A stretch of DNA of 64,000 bases. Source: Mugil cephalus (Eukaryota; Chordata; Actinopteri; Mugiliformes; Mugilidae). This document shows, piece by piece, positions 38,201-49,500 of this stretch. Every line of letters begins with the position of its first letter. Position 1 is the stretch's first letter. The translations under genes were made by a program, and so were the position numbers. Below the pieces are notes generated by a model. The model did no database searches. It worked only from the letters and a program-made list of their open reading frames with translations, and was not told where the DNA came from. Location: positions 3,896,204-3,960,203 of the forward strand of contig NC_061785.1 of the NCBI RefSeq assembly GCF_022458985.1, given 5' to 3'.

Positions 38201-41200
38201 AAGTCACTTGATGATGATGCTAAAAGGAAACTACACTAGTTAAAACATGAACAGACAGTTAAATCAGCCTCTAAGACCTTCAACATGGGTTTAAAAACAT
38301 CAAATGAGACCCACTCCTCACGTTTTAGATCATTTTGGAACATATCCCAGGAAGAAGAAGCATTTTTCTGTTGTGTTCTTCTTTTGGAGCAGGTAGCAGT
38401 AAGACGTCCATGTCTATTAACATAGCGTTCTGCAGTGTTTGCACCAAGACGTAGTGAAACAAGACACTCAAAGTCAAAAACTGCTTCTTACTCGTGTCAT
38501 CAGTGAAAGTTCAAATATGTAGCGTCTGTACTTGATCACACCAATATCAAAATAACACAGGAATATTACAAGCTTTCTGACTTAGACCTTGGTAATATCA
38601 TATTTGAAACTGAGTCCAGCACTACAGACTTCAGAAATACAACACATCTATGTGGCTCGGTGTCACATTTCATATCTCCATGAGCGGCCAAAAACTCCAC
38701 CACATAGTAGAGGTTGGACAAGCTCAGATTTATTTTTTAACTGCTGTGTGATGAAAGTCAAGTGGACACCGACTAGTCTCTGATGATGAAAACACAGCAG
38801 AAAGTAATGAAATCTATATTCTTGACCTGAACACATACTGAATGCTGAGGACAGAGAGCTCATGTGCTACATACTGTGAGCTGCAGAGATGTATAGCCTG
38901 TATAAAAACAGGCTGCAGGCCTAATAGTGCCCCACAGAGTGTTGTTAGATGGGAGAGTGTAGCAGCTAAAGGTCTAATAACTTCATCAAATAGCTGATGT
39001 GCAGCCTCCTTCTCTTTGTTACCACAGGACGTTTGGTGAAGTTGTTACTGACTGATGTCCAGCTAATATGGGCTTTATCTTTAGTGAAGTATTTCCAAAC
39101 ACTTGATGGTTGAATGTTGTTTATTCTCTGTTTCGGTATAAATAATCTAATGACATCTTCGATAGAAACGCCACACTGCCTTTCCACAGTCTGCCTTCTC
39201 ATATAAGGCTGTAAAACGAGCTCGGTGCTAATCTGACAACCTGCACAAGTTATGTAGAAGCAAAATTAAAAAAATATATATATAATAATTTAAAAATATG
39301 GTGAAGTACACTGCTGCTGTCATGTTTTTCTTTTTTCTTTTTTTATAAATGGTCGGTGGAGTGGCCTCAACTTTATTAACTCTCTTAAAGAACATACCAA
39401 TGCTAATGCTATGCTAATATTTAAAATATACCCTGTGATCTCTGATGTACTTTTGCTGATATTAACATTTTGTTGATATTGAATCTGAAATTACCAGGCA
39501 CCTTTTTTTTTTTTACTTCACACATTACATTAGTAGCACATTTTAGATTGCATTTTGTGCATAGTGTTTGTGTGTTTTTGTGCAGTGTTTGTAGCGTGGT
39601 GTCGCAGGCATCTCTGTATGTCCTGTGGGTCTGTGTTGGATGCTGTTTTGTATTTTTATTTTTGGACTACAGATGGAAATTAGCTTTCTGCTAAATCTGA
39701 TGCACACATCTATTCATGTAAATGACACTGTTTAATGTATGTGCATATTGTCCATAAACCAGTTGCTAACACCTCTGCACTGCTACTTAAGAAGGAATGT
39801 TTAATGTGGGATTGAATACGGTTCAGGATGTGTCTGACCCCTTCTAAAAGGAACAGAAAGGAATAGATATAATTTTAGCATCATGTATAATCTCGGGCCT
39901 TTCTCTTACATCAGTCATGTTAGAATTCACGTTGACCTATTTTATTTACTCTTACTGCTCCGTAGTAAGATGAGTGTGGAAACATGACGTGGGGCCGACT
40001 CATACACCGTGATGAGGAACACTCAAGTGAGCTGCATGAACTCAAAATATTCTGGGAACAACCTGTTTGAGAGCCAGAGACAGAGAGGGACATTATAGGT
40101 CACTGGGTTTAAGGTTTCAGGACAGCTATGTTTAGACTTGACCTACAGATCACTCACGTTCTCCGCTATCTTTTGGCAAGCTATCCAGATCGTTAAAGAT
40201 GTTGTTTGGCTTCACCTTGCATTCCTTCCTTTCTGTTTATATCTTAGTTTAGATTCAGTACATTACAGATGTATGTTCTCTGTCTGCCTTAGTCATGACA
40301 CTCCCAACACACACACATATATAATGTATATTATCTACAGTATATCCCATCAGTTTACATTCGTTTTCAGCATGTGTGCAACATTCAAAGAATAAAACCC
40401 TTCATTTTTACGGCCTAAAACACGTGAGCACTGATTGCAATGAAACATCCAGATCTGATCCTGCAACTGGATCCAGCTGACACCTTCACACAGACAGTCA
40501 GTCACCTTGGGAACTGACCACTGGCAGCAGCTCTTCTGCCTACCTTTGCATTGCAGACAGTGGCAAAGTGATACAGTGACAGAGAGGGGAAACTGATGTG
40601 CAGTTTTATTTAATGCTTGGTAAATATAAAAAAAACAAAGAAAACAAGATACTTACAGATGTATCAGTGCTTTGAGGCCGCGGAAGGCGTGCGGGGATAT
40701 GGATGCAATCTTGTTGTTTTCAATGAATCTGTGAAAGAGAAGTTTTTTATTATTAACACTTTGACACACTCCACTAATCCCACACAAGTCTCACTACAGG
40801 GCCACCTTTATGTGACCCTTTAGGAAAGTCCACATCTCTTCAACAGGTGGTCCACGACCCCTAGGGGGTCCGCAGAGGTACTGCAAATGGGGAGAGGGGG
40901 CGCAAAAATCTTTGGTTGATTAGACATTTTTGTATATGTTTATTTCAAATTTTCCCCCACAAATGAAAATTTCTTTAAATGCACATTAACATGAATCCAA
41001 CATATTTTAGTAAAGGGATAAAATGACATCATCTTTCATTCAGCGATACAGGAGCTGCCTCAACAGCCAAACTTTCACACAGAGCACCACACCAGACCTG
41101 TCAATCTAAGCCTCCTGCACACAGTAGGCCCCGCCCCTATTGCTGCTGAGCCAATCACGGGGCTGCATATTGCATGTCTGCATATTACACCTGACTCTGT

Positions 41201-44200
41201 CAGGTTCCACGCAATTGGCCAGGACCTAATGTTTATGTCATGTATGTTTAGTGTATTATGTGAATTATTTGAATAACTTAATATTATTAATAATTCTCCA
41301 CATTAGTGGAGACATCTGTGTGGGTGAAACTTCTGGTGCATACATGCCAGTATTCATTTTTTTTTTTTTTTTTTTTTTGTTATAGAGGAATGAGTTCCCT
41401 TTTGCTGGTTACTATGGGGACATTTCTCAAATTTGATTGCATTTAAAAAAATATATAAACCTGTGTGCTATGTAAAAAAAATGCACCCCTCTAACAGTTG
41501 TCATGACTGGAAAAATAAGCTACAGAGATAAATTTTAAGACGTGGGACCACGGGGATTGATTAGCGTTTGGAACCAGCCTCAAGTGGCCATTTGAGAACT
41601 GCAGTTTTTTTGTTGTTTTTTAATTTTTTTAAGAGTTTGCGTCTAGAAAAGGCCGACAAGAAACAGAAAGCAGACTTTTCTCTGAGTTTTCTCTTTGCAA
41701 AAGGAGAAGAAAGTAAAGGGAAACCCAGTATGTCTTCTTTAACCGTTTGTACTCACAGGTATTCCAGGTGTGGTAAACCAAGAAATGCATCCTCGTCAAT
41801 TAGGTCAAAAGAGTTTGCTGTGAACAACCTGTAAAGAAAGAACAAACAAATACTTTATTCTACATCTTTTTAAGTTCCCACGGCATTTGCACGTCACAAA
41901 CCTTGAACTCCTTCCTCCAAAATAGCAATAAAGTTGATTTTGGTTGTTCAGGATTATAACTAACTCTGCTACTGTATGCTTAATATCTGTTTACTCAAAC
42001 TGAGATTAATGTTTTTACAGGCATTTTCTTACACCATTGACAGAAAATAAATAAATAAAAAATGCAACTCTGTCACAGCAACGGATAAAAGGCTCATTCA
42101 GCATTTTCCACCCCCACGGCGTACGGTCAGAGGATGAACGGGATGAATAAAACCGAGAGATTTCTGAACAAAGGAGGGAAACGCTCACCTCCTCCCACTT
42201 ATATTTGAGTCACTGGTCGTATCACAAACTTGCAGAGTTGTGTCCAACAAGAGGATATTGTGCAATTTGCCTCATCGACACAAAAAATCAGAGGGTGAGG
42301 ACTTGAAAGGATTTAATTCGACATAAATCCAGCAGAATGGAGGTGGAAATAAAGAACTGATTCTCTAACATGGCTTCTTCCTTGGCGTTTCCTGTCCTGC
42401 TTTACTTCCTGTCTGTTAGAGTTTTAGTCTAACGATGTCTCCTCCACCCTCAGCCCATGTGTGTATATACAGTATGGATATAATCCGTGGTCAAGTCATC
42501 TGCTTAGTAACAGGTTTGTCCAGTGTCTTTTCTCTATTTTTAATGTATTTCCCCAGTTTCTGGATTTCGTGTTTTGGATGTTTCCTGCCTCTCATGAGTG
42601 TTTTTCGTCCCAGAGTTTCCAGGTTTTTATTATGATTCATCATTTCCTGCTTGTGTCCTGCGTTTTTGGTCCTACTTGCCACTTAACGACAGAACATTTA
42701 AACAAAGGTTTCATCCATAATTCAGTTCTCAGTTTCAGCTTCAGTTCCCCGTGGGAACGTCACACCTGACAGCAAAGATAAAGCAATGAAAATATTGTAA
42801 ATGTAGGGTGCACTTGAGCCGAGACGGGCTTTGTTTTAGGCGGGCTTTGTTTTAGGGATCTAAAATGCTGCTGAGCCTGTCATTACTTGGCATCCTTCCT
42901 CCTCCCTCCTCCTCCCCTCCTGTCTGCTTCCCCAATTTGGAGGAAAGCCAACCACCGTTGTCTGCAGGTAAGTGCACTCACTGTGGGCGAGGCCGTTTCA
43001 ATCAAACCAAATTTATGATTTTTCCTCAATATGTCTCGGGTAGACTGTAATTCAGTTTAAGATTGTGCACCACCATCGTTGGACCAAAGATAAACTATCT
43101 AAGAGTAATATTGAACCTACATGATGATGCAAACAAGCTCCCACACATTTGTGTTGGTCATGTCCCAAACTATATTTGGATTCTTCTTTTTGAAGACGTG
43201 TTCGAGACCATATAGGAAAATAGTCGACCCATCTCTATTAATCTCACCGTTTAGTAAATATTCCTCTACAGTGGGCTACAATGTAAATATGATGAAGAAG
43301 GTTTATTTTATCTGAAGGATTCTACATCCAGTGGATTAAAGAAGTTAAGTGAATCATTAGAGGGTCCACCAGGAAACTGAATGCCACTTGGTTAGTCATT
43401 TATTTCCTTTAATAAAGATACGTACGCTACTGACGTGACCCATGTGTTTTGTTCTGTTTTCTCTCACTCATCTTCTAACTTTTCTATGCCTTTGTGTGCA
43501 AGTTGCTAAATCTGTGTACGCTTGCATTTACAGATTTAGTTTTGTTTTACTTTTTCTTTCTCTGCAGTCCAGTATTTGGGAGTCGGGGAGAGTTGTGAGG
43601 ACTGGACAGGACTGTTCACTGTGGTTTGTTCTACAAAGAACTTAAACTAAAAAGAAGAGGATGTTAACAGTGTGAAATACCAAGAATTCATCTCGGGACC
43701 TTGTTCTTACTGCCACTAAGTCCGGACACGGCTACCCTTTACCTCCAGAGCGCTGACCACGTTGATTAAGTAGCACTTTAATTGAGGTTAGAAAGTCACC
43801 TTCGCAGTAAATAACCTCTCCTTCCCTTCCCTCAGTTAAATTTACCCTCTGTCTGCTCCCAAGCTTCGCCCCTCTCATGCCCCAACCCTACATCCTCCTA
43901 CATTTACGCGTCACGACGGAGCCGAGAGAAGATGTTTGCAGAGCCCCGTCTTTGTTGGGCCCCTGCGATGTGGACATAACGATGTCAGCTGTGTTACTAA
44001 GTGAAGCTGAGAAGATATGTGCGCGTCTGTTAGTTCTCGGCTGAAAAGAAGTGTTTATCTACCCAACACACACACACACACACACTGTTCCTCTTTTCAA
44101 CCCCTGCTGTTAGTTGATGTAGCCATGTGGTCTATTGCATAATCCCGACACCATTACAGAGAATCCCTCTTTAAATCTGCATATTAGCCTCTGTGCATAC

Positions 44201-44243
44201 AAGTCCTCTGGGGATGCAGGTCCTCATTGTTTAAGTACAAAGC

Positions 44244-44285
<42 letters not shown>

Positions 44286-44699
44286 CTCACAGTAGTTGCA
44301 AGGCAGGTGTATGAACAAAGCTTCCTGCACTGATTTCATTGAATCCTGACTTGACAAAAGACCTGAATAAATAAAGGCAGATGAAAAAAAAAAACAAAAA
44401 CACAGATGAGACAGTCACAGAGCATAAGCTTTCTGACAGTTCACAGCAGGATTACATTTGGCACAATGGCACCTATCTACAAGTCTATTCGGTACTCACA
44501 GTGAAAAGACGTCGGGTGGGAAGGAGTGAGGCACCGATCGGACATTCTCACACAGGGCATTATCTTTGGTGCAGGTGCATCCCGTGGGGCATCTGGGCTG
44601 CCTCACTCTCCGTCCGTCAGATGAGACCAAGCTGACAGCGGCGACGCAAACCAGGAGCGTCCATCCTCCTCTCCATCCCGCTCTGCCCGGGTATCCCAT
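32260..44699 (-). CDS. lgi1: LGI1, secreted leucine-rich glioma-inactivated protein 1 (10 coding exons, 546 aa)
   Basis: Coding exons on the minus strand: 44699-44500, 44362-44291, 41828-41757, 40728-40657, 37369-37298, 36377-36208, 35785-35621, 34666-34446, 34000-33754 and 32609-32260. All junctions are GT-AG and in phase, totalling 1641 nt. Exon 1 encodes a signal peptide (about 1-27) and the LRR N-cap cysteines C37, C41, C43 and C50. Exons 2-5 are four 72-nt LRR modules (about residues 67-163). Exon 6 is the LRR C-cap, with [11 protein letters not shown] and the sequon N187-A-T. Exons 7-10 form the seven-bladed EPTP propeller, with [24 protein letters not shown] and YAILGSDYS. Known role: secreted neuronal ligand bridging ADAM22/ADAM23 at synapses; human mutations cause lateral temporal epilepsy. 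LGI1 fits better than LGI2 in several blocks ([20 protein letters not shown]), and the neighbours agree. Teleosts may keep two copies; I cannot say which this is. Human LGI1 is 557 aa; a few residues are missing near EYLEI-NKPHL. Confidence 0.96.
33050..33735. mobile_element. Tc1-like derivative in LGI1 intron 9, interrupted by another repeat
   Basis: The left end reads CAGCCACAACATTATGACCAC and the right end GGTCATAATATTATGCCTGA, the terminal inverted repeat of a common fish Tc1-like family. The internal piece TTCTGCTGGGAAACC...GGATGTTACTTAGACATG is a relic of the transposase gene. Bases about 33255-33565 do not belong to it: they match, inverted, the left arm of the palindromic element at 24471-25500. 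The result is a nested structure. The element ends 18 bases before LGI1 exon 9. Confidence 0.7.
35985..36206 (+). repeat. Non-LTR retrotransposon 3' fragment next to LGI1 exon 6
   Basis: The sequence ends GAATTGCCTTCGGGACAAAT followed by AAAGTTGCATTGAACTGAT, a LINE-type 3' terminus. The translatable part upstream ([11 protein letters not shown]) resembles the C-terminal end of fish LINE proteins. The insertion abuts the LGI1 exon 6 splice donor: the donor is at 36207 and the repeat tail overlaps the first intronic bases. Confidence 0.5.
36943..37240. mobile_element. Tc1-like non-autonomous derivative in LGI1 intron 5
   Basis: It runs from ATCAGCCGTAACATTATAACC to GGTGGTCATAATCTTACGGC. It retains the transposase-derived block TCTGCTGGGAAATGTTTGGA and GGATGTTACTTAGACATGA also seen in the copies at 33.1 and 46.9 kb. 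About 300 bp remain of an element whose full form is about 1.6 kb, so it is an internally deleted passenger copy. It ends about 58 bases from LGI1 exon 5. Confidence 0.7.
38765..39215 (-). mobile_element. hAT-like repeat with BED zinc-finger relic (copy 2)
   Basis: It shares ATGTGCTACATACTGTGAG and TGTATAGCCTGTATAAAAAC with the copy at 22.0 kb. On the minus strand it encodes [15 protein letters not shown], the N-terminal half of a BED finger, then [10 protein letters not shown] deletion removes the zinc-binding Cys pair between these parts. It lies in LGI1 intron 4. Confidence 0.55.
40838..41000 (+). repeat. Dispersed repeat in LGI1 intron 3, inverted relative of 60.84 kb
   Basis: It contains CCCCTAGGGGGTCCGC, GAGGTACTGCA and AAAATCTTTGGTTGATTA. 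The reverse complement of 60840-60985 has the same series in order. It is probably a non-autonomous DNA element; no coding remains were seen. The sequence after it to about 41340, with CCCCGCCCCTATTGC and CCAATCACG, may belong to the same element. Confidence 0.55.
44246..44285 (+). repeat. GATA microsatellite abutting the LGI1 exon 2 donor
   Basis: About ten GATA units. On the LGI1 (minus) strand the intron reads GTGAGT followed directly by ATCTATCTATC, so the tract begins at intron position +7. Confidence 0.95.
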
Positions 44700-46566
44700 T
44701 CCCTCAGCACATGCAACTTCTAGGCTACAAATCCCCTAACACTTTCTGAATGCAGTTTTTTTTTTTTTTTTTTTTTTTTTTTAATGTCCTTTCAAACCGA
44801 TGTTTCTGTCTTGTTTGTTTTTTAGAAGCAGGCGCCCTGACGCAGCCTGGCGTCTATGCTCCTCGCTCTCAATGGGAAGGCATCAGTCCAGAGGATTTGT
44901 TCGGCAAGGGGCAGGATTATAAATCAGACGGGACACGGGAGCAGAAAACATTTTCGATGTTTTAGTAAAAAAAAAAAAAAAAAAGGGAAATGATCTGATC
45001 CCCGAAAAGTAGGCTAAAAACCGTCACTGCGTTTCTTGTCGCTCCGCCGCTTCTAAAGAAGTTGAAGACTAAAATGCTGCGGGCATGAAAGAAAGAAAAA
45101 ACAGAGAGAGATGGAGGACACAGACAGAGAGGGGGGGAGAGGCCCCAAGGTGCGCTTTTTTTCTTTCTTTTTCTTTTTTTTTTTTATCAGGACTGCCAGC
45201 TATTATTTATGCGCGCTTCAGAGCCGTGCATGGTTAATGGGAAGAGCCTATTCATGAGGAGCGAATGCACCTGCCCCGCTCATTCAAATGCTGCCTCTTT
45301 TCTTCTTCTTCCTCCCCGCTTTGGCATAATAGCGACATTGATGGGAAGGAAACAAAACAAACCCAAAAGATGCGTTTATAGCCTACCATGGTTAAAAAAA
45401 TAAATCCTATCATATATATATATAAAATGTAATAAAAGCATGATTTTGTTTATATTGCTTATATTATGTCATTCAATAAATTAAATAGAATTTCATAGAA
45501 AAATAGTATTATTGTAGATTTTCTTTTTTACATCTTTTTAGATGTTCTTTTAAAAGTGATGCAATATATTAAATAAAATGAGCATAAAATATGACATAAT
45601 TAAGTACATGTCAACATAGAAAAATGTATTAAAATACAAATAAAGCATTTTTTCTTATATATCAATATATAAAATATTATAACAAAATAGAGCAGTATTT
45701 TTTCTTATACATGTCATTTAAAACATTAAACATGTGCCGTTTCATGATACCACTATATCATACTATATATACTGCAGGAAACACTGGACTGAATTTAAAT
45801 ATTTCCACTTTTCTGAGGACAACGACTGATGGAGCCTTTGACTCCCATTTCCGGTCTTTCTTTTGATCCCACATGAAGCTCTTTGTTGAGTTCAGTCTGA
45901 AGATCATGAAACAGAGGACCCTTGTTCCCAGGCAGTGGGTTAAACTTCCATGTTGCCATGTTCTCATAACCCGGAGATCAAATTATTACTCGGACATTCA
46001 AAGGGCACAATGTCCCCTTTCTGTTGTCTCCATAGCCTAACTCGTTTTATACTGTTCCTCGGCGGAAATGAAACCATCTGAACCCCAGATTGACGACTAA
46101 TCAGTGTCATCTGGTGGAATTTGTTCCACAATAAAAGAAGATAAAAAGTCGCTGTTTCATGTTTTTCCAAAGGACCAATGTAGTGTAACGATGGCTCGCT
46201 CTTAAGTAAATAGGAACATTAAATCATGGCTGAAATTAATTATTCTAGCCAAAAATGTCTACTGAAAGGTTACAAAGTAGACTGAAAGAACGAGTTTTAA
46301 CAACTCTCGGAGCTTTTTTCGACAAGAACATTTCACAGAACGGCCCTGAAAAAAAAATCTGACTTAGTAATGACGTTAAATGTGTAAGAATGTGTGCTTT
46401 TATTGTTGTGTTTTCTCCCCAGGCTCTCTTCCACCACAATAATAGATGAGGCTATTCTCGACGTCACCATCCTGCGATTTGAGTGGTTGCGTCATCACCG
46501 GGCGACGTGCTTTTTGATTTTGTAAACATTCCGACAAGCGGTTGGGAACCGTGAGTGTAGAGAGCC
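44700..46566. promoter_or_regulatory. Divergent LGI1 / FRA10AC1 intergenic promoter region
   Basis: This 1.87-kb interval separates the first coding exons of LGI1 (minus) and FRA10AC1 (plus). The LGI1 side has a poly-T run (44757-44782), a poly-A run (44966-44983) and a low-repeat segment at 45190-45330 with CTATTCATGAG and CATTCAAATGC, which may be promoter sequence. The middle (45400-45770) is extremely AT-rich. The FRA10AC1 side (46460-46566) has CpG-containing CRE-like sites (GACGTCACC, TGCGTCATCACC). No gene was found here. The regulatory roles are inference from position and base composition. Confidence 0.45.
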
Positions 46567-49500
46567 ATGGATAACCTTGTAAAGGTAAAAAAATATATAT
46601 ATGCTTATAGTTAAAAGGTCTGGGAGAATGTTTAGCATCACTTTATTATTTTTTTTTCGTTAACCGGTTAGCTTGGGGCTAAAGATGAGTCTGCTTGTAG
46701 CTCGCTGGGTTCCATCAATACGACTCGCTACGTCTTTGCTCACAGGAAAAAGAAACATTAGACCAATGTAGTGCTAATGTGCACTCACCTTCCTAAACAT
46801 AGCATCCTCAAGATCTCCTCTTTACTAAAAGCCATTAGTAAACATCCGTTCATATTTCTTAACAGGCCACTGCATCATAGACACGTACACCGGTCAGCCA
46901 CAACATTATAACCACTGACAGAGGACGTAAAGTACATGAACCTGGTTCAGTGTTCTGCTGGGAAACTTTTGTGGATGTTACTTAGACATGAAGCACCCAC
47001 CTAGACCAGACCAGGTACCCCCCACCCCATAGCAATGACAGCAGCCATCCCCAGCAGGATGCAGCCTGATACAGACACACACACACAAAAAAACAGTTTA
47101 GGAACAACTCAAACCAAAATGTGAAGAACAGGACAATGCACAACACAATTCACTAGATCCCAGACTGATCAAGCATCTGTGGGATGATCCACAGAGGATC
47201 CTCCCCTCAGCCCGTAGGACACTAAGGCCCCCCACTAACAACATCATGTTGCCAGACACCACTTATATTTGATACCACTAGTTTCCTTTCCGATACTGTG
47301 TAAAATTCAGGCTGGTATCAGCGATACCGATCCGATAAACCTAAAAAAAGTAGTGTATATAACATCATAAAGGATACAAGACATTGGAGTAATTTACTTT
47401 TAAACTCTGAAGTGTATTGAGTATATAGTGCTCTCATTTACTATGTAGCTGAGCTAATACAACAACAGAAAAACCAAAGACACGATCACACAAAATCTGT
47501 GAAAATGCTGTTTCAAACACATACAAAAGAAATAAATGGAATATTTGATTGGGGAAACTGGGGAAGATTGTTTAACTATTGAGAACTACTATAAAATTAA
47601 AACTTGCATCTTAATTCTGCTCTGTTCTCTCCTCTTCTGTCCTCCTCATCATAAATGCCTCGTATTCTGTGTTGCAGTTTAATCTGAGGTGTTTCACAAG
47701 GTTTGTTGTGTTGCCACAACTCAATAGTTGGGTCACTTTTCACTGTGTTACTGTATTATATGACTGAAGTATTGATATTTTGATTTAGAGCATAAAGAGT
47801 TTGTATCAGAAGTATCGATATTTCAGTATTGATCTGCACATCACTAACCCTTAAAAGACCCATCTCTATTCTCTGGTGAACCACAACAAGGGAGAAATAC
47901 ACAATATTACGAATGTGGCCATAATTTTATGCCTGATTGGTGGTTTCTCAACTAGACATCTAAACCGTCCAAACTGCCACAGGTTGCAGTGCATGTTTCT
48001 AGTGTACCTGTGCATACAGATTGGCTTTTTGTCTTTCTTTTTTTGTGTGTGTGAGTAAGTGCATCTCATTTGATTGAATGTGATTCTACCTGGTTCTGCT
48101 CAGGTTCACGGAAGCGGCGGCTATGACTCCGACTTCAGTGATGAAGACGCGCAGGGCGAGTCCTCAGAGAGAGGCCATAAAAGGTGAAAATTACATGTAG
48201 CATCTTCTAAATGAATACAAGAGCTTCTCAGCCATTTCTCCATTTTACCCTAAAGCTTGTGCTGAGCAGGCGGCCTCATAACGTAACCCCGTTCTGTGTT
48301 TGTTTGTGCCTTTGACAGAAAACGCGAGGAGGAAATCTTGCAGAAGCCCTTCCAGAAAGGACGGAGCTCCAAGGTGGCGCATCGCAGTTTGCACTCTAGT
48401 GAAGTGGACAGGTGCTGAAATACCCCAATCATTTTGATTTATCTCAAACTGCGTCAGAGCTTCTTGGTCAGTTGCTGCCGTGAATTTTAATCTGACATCT
48501 AGAAGTCGGTCGCGTGAATTTAACCTGTGTAGTTAAGGTTTTTACTGCTGTGTGGGTGCACGTGATGAACGACTCATCTGAGAGGATGTATATCGATTGA
48601 TTACTAATTAAACCAACGGGACCGTTATTCATTTGTTCTCCCTCGTTCCCACTTTGGTTTTTGAAATTTAGTGCAGACTCCAGTGAGACAGAGATATATA
48701 AAAAAATATATATATATCAAAGGCTGAATTTGAATTATTTAATTTAGAGAAAAGTAGTGAAAAATGCTGTGAAACCACTTGACCAAACTGTTTGTGTTTC
48801 AGGGAGGAAGCCATGAACAGAAGAGCCCACCTGATCTCAATGAATGCTGTATCCTTCTTTAAGTTAACGCCTGTCATTTTGTCAGGGAGAGATGTTGAGT
48901 GAGAACTAAAGCAACGGTGGTTTGCAGTGTGCATATTGTTTGTAGATTACTTTTGTAAGTGTTTCCTCAGAGGTAATAAGGTAATACCAGAGAGCAGTAT
49001 AGAATATATAATGTTTCATGGTCCAATGCTCTTTGCTACCTTATTACGTACATATGATATATGAGGTTTTTACAGCAGATTTTATTGTCAATGATCCCAG
49101 AAATTTAGCTTCATTCACATTCACTTTGATTTGGATTCTTTGTTCCATAAACTGATTCCTCTCACAGAAACACAACGTTCCATAAGTTTAGTCCTGAATC
49201 TTGTTTTTTTTTTTTTTTTTAAAGATCTCTTTTCCTTTTAAGTTATACTTTTCAAATCTTTTCTGAATATTGGAAATTTCACTAGTGTACCTAATGAACT
49301 GGCAAGTGTCTATACTAAGAAATGTGAGAAAACACGTTAACACTCAGAGGTGGATCGGCCTTGACAGACGTCTCCAGTTTGAGCGTCATAAAAAGTTTGT
49401 GGGTGACTACATACTGTATTACGGAGGACAGATGGACGACTTCAGACGCTCCAGGTGAGTATTCAGCCATCGGTCGTCCGCCGCTGTCACGTCTGGGCCA

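Noticed and set aside
45190..45260. RE1/NRSF-like site (TTCAGAGCCGTGCATGG) upstream of LGI1
   Set aside because: It matches only part of the left half-site consensus; the right half is absent.
46440..46584. Fish equivalent of the human FRA10A CGG repeat
   Set aside because: The FRA10AC1 5' region here has isolated CG dinucleotides but no CGG tract.
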